Shown one piece after another: positions 36,335 to 49,600 of a DNA stretch of 64,000 bases. Each line of letters opens with the position of its first letter. Positions within the stretch are counted from its first letter, which is position 1. Under the pieces are notes generated by a model. The model saw only the letters and a program-made list of their open reading frames with translations, had not been told where the DNA came from and searched no databases. Location: NCBI GenBank assembly GCA_021014325.1, contig CM037472.1, positions 38,402,234 through 38,466,233 of the forward strand, in the 5' to 3' direction. The DNA comes from Plazaster borealis (Eukaryota > Echinodermata > Asteroidea > Forcipulatida > Labidiasteridae). A program made the position numbers and the translations under genes.

Positions 36335-39300
36335 TCAAAGTAAGCCGAAACCCTCACCACCCTCATTGATGGCCAGGACTAGAGCCTTCTGAAGGTGTTC
36401 AATACTATCATATGTTGGCAGGCAAAGTTGGTTGAAACTGCACAAGAAATAAAGGGAAAATAATATTTGCCAAATTTATATTTAGTATGTGTTTTTAACT
36501 CTCATTTACACTTGGGGGATCATCAAGTTTTTGTTAATGCTTTATTTGTATTTTTGTTTGTTATGCAAGTTCTACCCAAACAAGGTTATTAGTAAAAGCC
36601 ACTCTTGGTAAGGGCTACAAGAAGAAAATATTTCAGATGAAACTAACTCAGGGGAGCTGAAGGTAGGAATTGATATTCCTCTTGAAACAGTCTAGATTAT
36701 AGGATGGAGGGAAACATGCACCAGGCAAGGAGTTCCAAAGAGATGCAGTACGTGGAATAAAGCTGTTGGATTGGCTATTTGTTTTACAACTACCAAAGCA
36801 AGAGTGTATGGGTGAGAACAAGCAGAAACCTGGTCTCACGCTCAAAAATCCTAAAAAGAGGAACCAGGTCGGACACACTAGTGGCACATTTACATTGAAA
36901 ATATCTGTAGAAAAGACAGAGGCTGGCTACAGACCTACGGTGGGAAAGAGGTTGTAACATTGATCAAAACCCTTCACCAACGGGATTAACGCTTCTGCAC
37001 CCTATCTAATAAAGATAAATGACAGGCAGAAGCTCCGGCCCAAATGTGACAACAGTACTCCATTAGGGGACGTACAACATGTATATTTGTCTTATACAAA
37101 TTCAGAGTAGCATCAGGAGGTTGGCTCAAAGGTATCTTGCCCTAACTTTCACCTCTGTGGATCCCGGTTCGAACCCCACCATGGACGGAGCCTTGCATGT
37201 GGACTGGGTTTTCAGTCCCTACAACATGATTGTGTGGGTTTTCCCTTTTAAGGGTTTTCCTCCAACATCTAAAACTGCTGAAACTGAACGTTTCTTCCCT
37301 ATACAGGTATCTTCGGGACTAGGGGTTAAAGAGCTTTACACCTGTTGTAAAACAATTACGGTTACTTTCGTCTCATTATCAGAAAGATTTAAGAAAAATA
37401 GTAATACAAATAAATAGAAAAAAGATACGTTTAGAGTGCTATGCGAGTGTCTGTCTGTTGGGGTGTTTGTTTGTTTGTTTGTTTTTAGTGGGAGGGCAGT
37501 GTTTCATGGCATAGTCATCTGCAGTTTGCCCGGCAGCACCCTGTAGACCTTTACAAGGCACCATATAATTGGTTCTCATAATTCAAAATAGGTTTTTTTT
37601 TACACCTGTTGTAAAACAATTAGTGCAATTGGCGGTATTTTTGACCGCATGGGGGCGTTTTCAACAGCACATTTCCTTGCATCACAATTACACTTTTATC
37701 TTATTTTGACTACCTGTGTGTTGTTTTCTTGTATCAATGGCCAAATAAATAATAGTAATAATAACAGCAATGGAAAAACAGTTTGTTTTGATCAATCAAT
37801 CAATCAGAAAACATTTATATACAGGGGGATAAAAAATACTGTGACTCTGAGAATAGATAAAAGTGCTATAAAAAAGTTGTCTTGTTATTATTGTCATTTT
37901 AATGGATGCAGGCCTGTGAGTGGACCCTTAAAAAAAGAGCTGAAACACTACATGATGTAAGAATGATCGTGGAACGTCAAGTGAGCGCGCGTCACGCATT
38001 TACGCTGGTTGAATTGGGGCACCCCATTGATCCAGTAACTAGGCTCATTTCACATTATTGTAGTTGTACATTACTGTTGCCAGGCATATATATGGCCAAA
38101 AAGTGAATAAAAAAAAAGAAGGGAAAAAAGGAAGAAGAATAAGAAGAAGAAAAACAAGCAAAAAAAAAAAAAAAAAAAAAGGAAAAAAAATCGGCAAAAA
38201 AAAAAGAAAGCGGATATCCGCTTTAAAGCGGAGATCTCACAGGCCTGTGGATAACTCACCATGTGTGTGCGGTGGGTAGGGTGCCATGAGTAGGGGCAGC
38301 TATGACCTGAAACTTAGGGCTGAGTTCACCGAAGCCTCCTGTTGGTAGCTGAGAGCAACCGGTGGTGAACTGAAGTAGCCTGGCCATCTCCTCCTGAGTG
38401 AAGCTGTTCACCACAGTCCAGAACCAATCCAACATCTAAAGGTGAGTACCAGATGAATTACAATTCAGACTACAGGCCTAGCGGTTAAGCTTTTTTGTAA
38501 AGTAGCCCACCGGGCTAATAAACTGTGTGTTTTACTTGCCCCCAGGAAGTTTTAGTCGCCCAGATTTTAAACATGTATTGCCATAAATGTATCTTTCTGA
38601 TGTATGAATGGTAGTGATCACAACCAGTTTAATGATCAAATGTAAACTAACACATTAAACAAATGTATTATTCACATCTGAAAAGGAAGAAATAAGAGCA
38701 TTTTATACAGTTAGGTTTCACAGTTGTTAGTAGCCCACAGAGCTAGACAAATGTACTATTCACATCTGAAAAGGAAGAAATATGAGCATTTTAAACACTT
38801 TGGTTTCACAGTTGTTAGTAGCCCACAGGGCAAGTTGAGAAGTGGTGTTTACTAGCCTGTAGCATTTTTAACTAGACAATGTATGCCGGGCTAGTGTTAA
38901 GGTTGAGCACTGGACTACACCTACAACAGACTGATCTATATCACTTTTTAAACTGTTAAGCCGCGTCAGAGTCAAGCGACTTTGGCTATGGCTATGACTA
39001 TGGCTATGGCTGTTGGCTGTAACAGCAGCGTTGAAGAATAGGACTTTTCAGCATTCCAGCCATAGCCACTGACGAAGCCATTCATTCGGACATGGCCTTA
39101 GAAGCCAGACTTCAAGCTCGATGTAACTGCACAGAATTTAACCTTTTTTCAGACAGGGAGAAATCTTAGCGTTCATCTCACCTGAGCAAATTGTTCTCCT
39201 TCCCCGGATGGAATGTAATATCTCTGCATGTCTGTTACGCTGAAAGCACAGGTGCCACACATGAGTAACTCTAACTCATTCTCATCAAACATACTCAAGA

Positions 39301-42300
39301 GCTGGTCAGGTATGAGGTCATTCAGGCCTGGGGGAAGAGGAGGGGAGAAGAAGTTATTGAACTGTTATCAGACATAATACTGACCCTTGAACAAAAAATT
39401 GACATTTTTGTGACTACATAGGCGACATACATAATAGCAGGCCTGGAATTTCATCTTTGAGAGGGCAAGGCGATTCTGATCTTGCAAAGGGCACTTCCAT
39501 TGGAAAACATACTTCAAGTCTATGAGAAACTTTTGAAGGGGCACCAGGGCCAAGATCAGGGCCTCCGTGGCCTTTGCATAAATCTAGGACTCAAGTATCA
39601 TCATCGTTAACTTTACAAACATGCAATACAGTGAACGAGTGTTTACAAGTAGAAAATGAAATAAATTGAGACAACTGATATTTAAATACAGGTCACTTGC
39701 ACAAAACAAAGTGAACATCTTAACAATTTAAATAATAAATATAAACACTGTAAAGGAAATAGAAAGAAATCAAGAAGACTTCAAACGAATTCCCATTAAC
39801 CCACCTATGAATAGATAACAGAAATCCCACGACACAGAAAAACAGTTACAATTATCCAGTTTACTCCCAAAACTCAACCCGCCCCCCCCCCAAAAAAAAC
39901 CCAACAATTACTTTACAAATGATAGGGTTGTAATGAATATTTTGAACTGTTTAATACAAAATAATTTAATTGATTTTCTGAGAAGAAAACAAAATTGGAA
40001 ATCAAATTACATTAGGAAGAACATCATTTCTGTGTTATTAATACCTAGCACATAATTTACTCTCAAATTTGTTGTTATACAGTTACAAGCTGTATCAGAT
40101 ATATTGCTGACTTAATTTTACTGCGAAGGTTAGAGAACGGAGGATGAGGCTGGCTGGCCACTGTGTAACAGTCAGAGCTATCTGCATCCCCTCTAGTGCT
40201 GTGGGAACCCGTCGATTTCAAGTCTTTTACTTACTAGTTATTACTTAATGTGTGCTTGTTTCTTGTAGCTTGTATTTTGGCTTACTGTTTACTTACTTTT
40301 TTGCTTTTATTTTTATATGTGAAGTGCCTTGAGGCCCTCGCATAAGGCACTCAATAAATATTGTATTTTTATTATTATCTCACAAAGATTGGAGCCACAC
40401 TGAGTAAAGTAGGTGTGGCTGATAGTGTCATTGTGTCACACATACCAATGTAATACAGCATTATTTCTGGTTAATAGCAAGTTACGTCAGACCTCTATTG
40501 TAGAATTATTGCTTTCATTTCAAGGTTTTAACAAATGGAATATTGACACGTACCTTTGAGAAATGCTTCTATTTCATCTTGTACACTGTTGGCTAATCGG
40601 TGTTGGGCTAGCTTGTCCAGGTACTCAATCTTGTTTTCATTGGTCACTGCAGTGGTGGTCCCCCCTGGGATTAATTCAATCACCTGGTCAACAACAAAAT
40701 CAACAACAAACTTAACAATGAGTTCAACAACAATGAAAGAGTTCAACAACAAAATTAAGAACAAAATCTCTGACAAAGTCATCACCAAAGTCAACACCAA
40801 AGTCAACAACGAAACCAACACCCAAATCAACAAAATCAAACCATACATGTAAGTGTAACTTTGGGTAGGCACACTCACCGTTGTGGGGACTTTTACACAA
40901 TAAAGCAAAGGTCCCCACAACGTTTTTCTTTGTTCAACTTTGTCCCCACAGAGGAATCCTTCAGAAGAGGGAATAATAGAACAACAAAAGCAAATCCCCC
41001 ACAATTGCAAAAGGGTGTTCTTTTACGGGCATTACATAACACACAGGAAATACAGCTTTGCATCCCATGGACGAAGCAATTATGGTAAAGTGTCTTGCTT
41101 AAAGGTATTGTACACTTTTGGTAACAGCTCAAAATCAGTGTCCACATTTTGTGTGATTCAACATATGCATGAACAAACAAACCTGTGAAAGTTTGAGCTC
41201 AATTGGTCATCGAGATCACGAGAAAATAGTGAAAAGAGACCTGTTTTCTGTTTTTTCTAAATATCGCGCGTGATAAAAATTATTGTTTTACTCATTTCTC
41301 AGAAACGATAGCATTTTAGGCAGAAATATTTTAAGGAACCCTTTCAACCATTACTTACTTTAAATCATGTAAGTTGTGTGTGAATCTGTGAACCTTTGTG
41401 TTTTTCAATCTTACCAATAGTGTACAGGGCCTTTAAGGACACAAGTGCCAAGACCAGGACCTGAACCCACACTCTGCTGAGCAGAAACACCAGAGCTTGA
41501 CCGCTCGGCCATGACACACTGAACATATTGAACATATTATTATTAAAGTAAATAATACACAATGTTTTTTTTCAAAATCAAATGACACCTTTACCTGAGA
41601 GAGTTGTCCCCCTGCACTGTAAACATCTTCAGAAAATGTCAGTTCCATGTCATTCACGTCACTGTCCAAAATATAGCGCACTTTAGACGTGAAGAAATCA
41701 GGATCATCCGCTTCAAAATACTACAGAGAAAAAGAGGATTTGTCAACGATGGAAATTTAATTGTGTATTATTATTATTTTCTGTTAAATGTAGTTGTGTA
41801 TTATTATTATTTTTTGTTTCACTACAAACTGCTTCTGTAAGGAATTTTCCTGAATACAACAAATTCCAGCACCATACAAGTTATTATAGATGATCAAAAA
41901 TCACATAGCTTCCCGCAAGCCTCAAACTATTCAAATTAAGTGTAAACAATATTCAAAATATCAAAAACAAATACATTAATAAACAATTCGCTAAAATCTC
42001 AGTAAATAATTGTTACAATTGCGATGCATATGAAGGAAGACATATTCCAAAATAAACCACGATACAAATTCAAACTATTGTGTAATTAAAGAAATGGCAA
42101 ATATTACATGAGCAAAGATGGTCAATAAAAAATCACAAAGTCATATACATGTAGCTTTCCACAAGTCTAAAAACATTCAAATTAACAGTGACAAATATTC
42201 AAACATCAGAAAAACACATAAATAAACGTTTCACTAATATCTCAGTTAATAAATTGTTACATTTGAAATGGAGATGAAGGAAGACAAAATCCAAATAAAC

Positions 42301-43630
42301 CAAGATACAAATTCAAAATATTGTGTAATTAAAGAAACGGCATATACAAAATGAGCAAAGATGGTCAATAAAAAATCACAATGTCATATAGCTTTCCACA
42401 AGTCTAAAAACATTCAAGTTAACAGTGAATAAAAAACATTCAAACATCATGAAAACACATAAATAAACGTTTCACTAGTATCTCAGTTAATAAATTGTTA
42501 CAATTGCAATGCAGAGGAAAGGATGACAATCCAAATAAACCAAGATACAAATTCAAACTACTGTGTAATTAAAGAAATGGCCAATAAAAAATGATAAAAG
42601 ATGGTCAATCAAAAATCACAATATCACATAGCTTTCCACAAGTCTAAAAACATTCAAGTTAACAGTGAAAAAATAACATTCAAACATCATGAAAACACAT
42701 AAATAAACGTTTCACTAATATCTCAGTTAATAAATTGTTACAATTGTAATGCAGAGGAAAGGATGACAATCCAAATAAATAAAGATACAACTTCACACTA
42801 TAATTAACCCTTTAGAGACCATTCATTTCTGTATAATCATCACCATAAGCCCAGATATGGTGTTATTCTTGATGTTTTGAAGAAAACAAATTATTGTAAA
42901 AATGTCTGAAAAAATAGTATAAAACAGAAAATTAGTTTTGTTTTAGAAACACACATACTATGTTAACATGGGAAACATTGGCGAATGTCAATTCAGATCA
43001 TGACCTTTACATTGACCTTTTTGGTTGAGTGGAAGTAGGTTTACGGCCGCTATGGGCATTTTGGTACAAGCAGTTTCCGGCCGCTATGGTCTCTAAAGGG
43101 TTAAGGAAACAAACCCCCCAAACTCACCTTGTGCGTTACTCTGAGTCCAATGAGTTGAGCCAAGAATGAGCGCGAGAACCTGGCTTTCACCAGCTGCCTG
43201 GTGGCGCTTCCAAGCGAAGACTCATACAAGCATTTCCCGACCATCTTACCAGCAAATTCATAGAACTTTGGTTTACACAAGTGGGTTGGTCTGTCTGGGT
43301 TTGGATGTACCTGGCCAAAAGAAAGGGTTATTTTTTCCATCCATTAGTTGATTGAAATTTGAGGGTACTTAGAAAAACTAAATAATAATCAACTCATTGT
43401 TTTTGGAAGCAAAGTCGTCCCCTTAATTGTGTTACTAGTCATATAAATTAACTAACACTGGCGATGCCTATAATCTATTCATGAGTCAAGGACCAAAAAC
43501 TGAGCCTTGGGGAAACTCACCAGCCCCTGATTATTATCCCGAAATCTCCTGAAGAATTTATTCTCAGGGGAAAAAAGGGATGTGCAGACGAGCTCCGTCC
43601 ATTCCCTAGCAAGTCCTCCCCAGTCTTGAC
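36335..43630 (-). CDS. AREL1: AREL1 HECT domain exons with split catalytic cysteine
   Basis: Seven exons encode the HECT domain: DWGGLAREWTEL (43630-43521), FAGKMVGKCLYESSLG (43310-43128), YFEADDPDFF (41720-41595), a linker (40683-40554), LLSMFDENELELLMCGT (39327-39182), WFWTVVNSFTQEEMARLLQF and APTHGTLPTAHT (38435-38260), then CFNQLCLPTYDS to the end (36437-36335). The active-site Cys that accepts ubiquitin from the E2 is 34 residues from the C-terminus, as in vertebrate AREL1. Its codon is TG at 38261-38260 plus T at 36437, so intron retention or mis-splicing here removes the catalytic residue. Confidence 0.93.
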
Positions 43631-46600
43631 CTGCAAAAAAACCATAATAATGAAATAAATGAATGAATTAATCAATCAAAATCAAACAATAGGAACAAAA
43701 TTGTAAAGATGCATTTTGAAACTAGATGAAGACACTCTTCCTGAACTGTTGGTATACATGTGTAACCATCTATATTTAACACTGACAAATACTGGATATA
43801 CAATGAAGGTATTTTGCTCACCTTCCTCTCCCAAAAAATTGATTTCAAACTTCTTACACCAGTCCGACGTCGAAAAAGACTTTGTTGCTTTCATTGACTG
43901 CAAAAAGAAGACAAAACATAATGTATTATAATAATGTTCCTACATTTGTTTTATCGTCATTCTACAATTAAATCATCATAGTTTACATGCGGTATATAAA
44001 TAATGATAATAGTAAGAAAAGAAAAAAATAATAAAAATAACTAGTTCTTTTATTGCGCATTTTACAATAACGTATCAATGAACTTTACATTAGTGCCCTG
44101 GTCATTGGGCCAATAACATTCCGGTAATCTTTCTCAGCTCCCTGGGGAGTATACGGCCCGGGCTGCCGTGGCACTCCGACGGCTTTTTCAAACACAATAT
44201 CAACAACCTCTACCCTTGCAGGTACCCATTTATACCCCTGGGTGAAGAGAAGCAATTATAGTAAAGCTTCTTGCTCAAGGACACAAGTGTCATGACCAGG
44301 ACTCGAACCAACACCCCGATGACTTAACCACCAGAACGGCTCCACCATGACACACCACATAATAATAGAACTATGTGTACATTGCTCCATAGACTTATGC
44401 ACATTCTTTAACCTTCCCTTAACTTTATTTCTATCCCTCTCCAAACTCTGTAGTTTGTTCAGCGCTAGGAAACAATTTTGGATATTGCAAACAGTGAAAT
44501 TCAGCCTTAAAAGGTATCGTACACATTTGGTAATGACTCAAAACAAATATTAGCATAAAAACTTACTTGGTAACAAGCAACAGAGAGCTGTTGATAGTAT
44601 AAAACATTGTAGGAAACGACTCCCTCTGAAGTAACGTAGTTTTTGAGAAAGAGGTAATTTCGCACTAAAATAATAAAAACTTCTTGCAAGAAGTTTTTAT
44701 TCCTGTCTGAAAGCACACAAATTTGTACAACAAGGGTGTTTTTTTTTCATCATTTTCTTTCAACTTCGATGACCAATTGAGCCCAAATTTTCACAGGCTT
44801 GTTATTTTATGCATATGTTGGGATACACCAAGTGAGAATACTGGTCTTTGACAATTACCAAACGTGTTCAGTGCCTTTAAAGGGTAAGATAATTATAGCA
44901 CAAGGTAAAATAACAAAAAATAACATTATTTTATATTTTTCTGTTTATTCATTGATAACCAACAGCGGTTTACCACCGCTAACATGTATCATCAAATAAG
45001 AAATAACAAAGCACAAACAAATAGTCAATAAATAAAAATATTTAAAAAAATAAATTAAAAAAAAAAGTTAAAAATATATAACAACATAAAATAACATGGA
45101 CACGATAAAATAAAAAAAAATATACTATACAAATATTGGATGCACATGAGTAGCAGAATACAATCACGAGGTGAAATTTGGACTGTTCCATTTCAAGAGG
45201 CGAAGCCTAGTGAAAATGGAACAGTACAGATTTCAACAAGATTAGAGCGTAGGAATAGTATACAAATTAGGGCCAAATTACAAACGCTTTGCAACGAGCC
45301 AGGCATTCCGATCTTTTTACCAAAAAACATTTGTGTGCCGAGTTACCATGGAGTAGAGTACAGTAGACTCTCGTTACAGCAAGATCACTGGGACTGAACA
45401 AATTACATCCATCTTTAGAACGGGAATTTTATTATAAGAGGACAGCGAAACAAAGAAACACAAAGCAGAAATGAGATTCTGGATTTCAGAATGTACTCTT
45501 TATAAGCAGAACCTCTTTATAACAGTGCTCTTTCATGTCTTTATAAGGAGGGTTGACTGTATTGTAAAGACTAAGAAGTTCCCTAGTCATAGACACTTAG
45601 GGTTGGTCTGGTCACTATTTCTATGGTCAGTTGGTGTAGTAAAGAGTCTAGTTGATACACTAAATAGAAAACTCGTGCATTTCAAATTATAGACTTACAC
45701 TTTCCAGCAGGCTATGCCTATCGATATTCAACGTCACGACCGACTGTGATTTCCTGGGCCGTAAAAGAACCACCTCTCGATAAAAACAACGCTGCTTGTC
45801 CTGGAATGTCTCTGAACCACCTAGAGAGAGAGAGAGAGAAAGAGAGACAAAAAGAAACCAATAAGACAAGAATACCCAGATGGTTTTTCCCACTTCTTAT
45901 ACGACATGTACGACATAACAAATGAAGACAAGCAGAGTATACTGTTCAAATTTTTGAAACCGCACCGGCTCTTTTTAGAGCCAACACTCCCACAGAAGAG
46001 ATTTTACACATGGTTGTACCCGCAAGTTTACTATTTATTTATAGTTACTACTTGTAACAATTGAAATTGTTAGCTCGCCTGGTACGGTCATGTGTCCCAT
46101 CATGACTCCCTGTCCAAAACCATCCTCCAAGGAAAAGTTGAGGGCAAGCGACAGAGAGGCTGACAAAGGAAGTCCTGGTCTGACAACATTCAAGACTGGA
46201 CAGGCCGAAACATTGCCGCCCTCGTACATATGACAGAGGACAGAGAGCTGTGGGGATCACTGACAGCAATTGCATCCATCATGGTACCCCAACGACCAGC
46301 ACGACGGTCACAGGATGAATGAGTGAGTGAATTGCACCAGGGATAAAGAATATTATTTTGATCTGTTTTGTTACCAATACCGATGTGTGATATGCACTGT
46401 ATACTTTTTGTCAACAGAACTCCGTACAGCACTGCGTATACAGTGTGACTTATCATCACACATTGGTGTCAAGAACAAGCAAGACTTCTAGTAGCTGGTC
46501 TTCGTAACAGCTGTCACATGACTCAGCCACCAGAACTTCATTCCGGTAAGCAAGACTGCCTGGGCCAAGTTTGCGCAGGGACCAATGGTTTACTAGTGTT

Positions 46601-49600
46601 TGTTTAGTGACATACATAGGGCATGCGGACAGAAGTTGAAGTGTGAATGACTCCAGTCATGTCATGTCAACACGACCAGCGGCTCAACGTGCGTTATCAA
46701 TTTCCGATAACCGGTCCACTCTGCACTGTGCAATGAAAACGGTTATTGATAACCAGCGATGCAACCATGCCCAGTAGGCTGGTTCCAAACAGTCGACAGT
46801 GTAGTCCAACTATCATCGACTAGACAGAGTTCGGGCTAACTTAGTCGAACTATGGTCAACGATAGTTCATGCACGAACTTGGCCCTGGCTGTCGCATGTA
46901 TGTATTGACTGAACTTACCAATGTTTGTGAGAAGGAATTTAGTGAAGGTAGCAGCCATGACGTCTCTGTACTTAGAGGACAGCTGCATTGATGGCTGGCT
47001 CCCATCTTCAATGGTAAACACGGGCACTTCATGGTCCTGCTGCTCTCCGTTAAAATTAAACTGCAGTCAAAGAAATCAGGAGAGTCAAGGTTAGTAAAAT
47101 ATAAAGAGCTGATGCATTTATTGGTGCATTTCTGTACATGCTCTGAAGCCAAACTCTAATGGAAGGTGAAGTAATTTAGGAAGGTAACGCCCAGTTCAGA
47201 GAGGCACTCCAGAGTCGCGCCGAACCAAATAAATTAGGAGCGACTCTAGGTCAACCCAAATAAATTTTGGTTTCAGACAGGTGAACTTAACATAACATTT
47301 ACATTAGGTTAAGCTCATGACAAGATCGACGTCTGAAATCAAGACGCTCCAGAGTCATTCCGAACGACTGCAACAGTCGATCTTTCGACTTCCAGCAAGT
47401 CCAGTCGCTCCTAACTGTTTCAGACGTCAACCTTTTCATGTACTTAATTAAATAATTTGGTTTGGCGCGACTCTACAGCGCCTGTCTGTTTAAAACGAGT
47501 CACAGTAAATTATTAGTATGTCACATGGATGCAAATGCTTTTAGAAGTGCCAATTATTATCCTCTATTACATTCAAAATTTCTCAAAATATTAGAATTGG
47601 TGTACAATATATTCTATTCAATTCAATTTGAAGATGTTGTTCTCATTGGCAAAAATGAAAGAAGTAAACGAATAAGAACAAGAATAAGAACAAGTATTTA
47701 ATTCCAAGACAATCAAGAACTGTTTCCATGTAATTGTTAAAGTTTGCTAAGATATTCAGCCAAGGTTCTCCCCAGGATTTTTCAAAACTGTGCTCCATTC
47801 TAGACCCAAATTTTGGATTTTTCGCCTAAGCACTTTGGTTTTAAAAGCCCTACTGTGCAATCTGGGGCATTCTAAATGGTGATATCTCTATGATTTTTGT
47901 GAATTTGATCTCAAGGTCTCCCCCCCCCCATCTAAAAAATAGAGTACAAACTTATATATATAATTTTGGTTGTATCGTCCCCAATTCGCACATATCGGCA
48001 TGTAATGTGCGAGTATCGACCCGATACGCTAGCTTCTGCACGAGGTGAACCCTGTCAGCGTATATAAGTAGGGCTCGAAATCGGGAGAAAAATCCACAAG
48101 ACCGCAGGGCTTGCAGCTCAGAATGTCTACTTGACCAGGCATTTTTGTACAAGACCAAAATCAGAGTGAGAAAAAATTCCTTAGTCCTGTCATCGGAAAT
48201 TTAACCGTTTTTATTTGAACAATAATTGCATTAAGACATGTAAGAGAAGATTTATCTCATCTGTCTTTTTTTTTTATTAAGTATACTTTATTACTCAATA
48301 CTGAGAACTGCATGATATCAGACTCAAAGTCAACATTTGAACATAATTTGTTTCTGTTCAAGATACTACACAGTGAGGAACACGTATTGATATTCATTTG
48401 AAAAACACCCGGACTTGTCCGGTCATAAGTTTACTGGCCTGACATTAAAACCACTGGCCTCGGGCCTGTGTCCAGTGTAAAATTTGTGGCAAACATTTTG
48501 TTAAGCAAGTTTTTCTGCTGGACACCTTTATGAAATTAGCCCCAGTGCTTACCACACAAGTTTCTTAATTGAAGGGAATGCAAATCATTGCTGAGTTTTT
48601 TGGAAGAATTAATTCAATCCCATCCTCTAGTTTTCAATAAGCTCACCGAAAAGAAAAAAAGAAAAACAAAACTGTGAAAAATCAAATTTGCATTTTATAG
48701 TGAAAACATTGAACAATTATTTTTTGTTTTAACAGGGATTTTGTTATTGGAGTTGAAAGATTTGGATGTTGTTTTGATAAATCTTGATTCATAAATTATT
48801 ATTTCGTTTTGCCCTTTTTTAAAGGCCCTGTACACTATTGGTAAGATCGAAAAACACAAATGCTCACAGATTCACACACAACTTACATGATTTAAAGTAA
48901 GTAATGGTAAAAAGGGTTCCTTAAAATATTTCTGCCTAAAATGATATTGTTTCTGAGAAATGAGTCAAACAATAGTTTTTATCACGCGCGATATTTTGAA
49001 AAAACAGAAAACACATAAGGTTTCTTTTCACTATTTTCTCGTGATCTCGATGACCAATTGAGCTCAAACTTTCACATGTTTGTTTGTTCATGCATATGTT
49101 GAATCACACAAAATGTGGACACTGATTTTGAGCTGTTACCAAAAGTGTACAATACCTTTAAGGCATAAGATGGAAATCTTGTGTCTACGGCCCATAGGAG
49201 CGAGGATGACTTACCTTAGTTGCCGGGCAGACTCTGAATGTCTGAATCCTCTTTGGGATGATGCGGAAGTAGAACTCCTTCACAGTCAGTTGCTTTGGTG
49301 AGATGTAGCAGTAAACTTTCTTGGGCCGCCTCTGTCTGGTGTTGTTGTGTGCAAGAAGCGACGCCTCGTAGCCCTCAGAACTCTTCTTGTCAATGTTTTT
49401 ATTTACTTTTTCTGCATCGCTTTCTGTTGCAAAAAAAATAATAATAATAATAATTTACCCTGGGAAAATTTTGCTAAAAATCCTCTCTTATCCTTGGGAG
49501 GTCACAACTAAGAAGAAAAAACCCCCAATACAAAGCTCTAAAACTATAATCTGGTGAATGGCAAAATGAAATAATAAATAATCATTCAAGATTTATAAAA

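Noticed and set aside
37649..37960. 103-codon frame with signal-peptide-like start
   Set aside because: Biased simple-sequence composition, inside an AREL1 intron next to SINE remnants, no homologous features.
40528..41010. 160-codon minus-strand frame as a separate gene
   Set aside because: Its coding part is the AREL1 exon 40683-40554; the rest reads through intron microsatellite.
41896..42800. CRISPR-like regular repeats
   Set aside because: Units are about 240 bases, diverged and without short identical repeats and unique spacers; the genome is animal.
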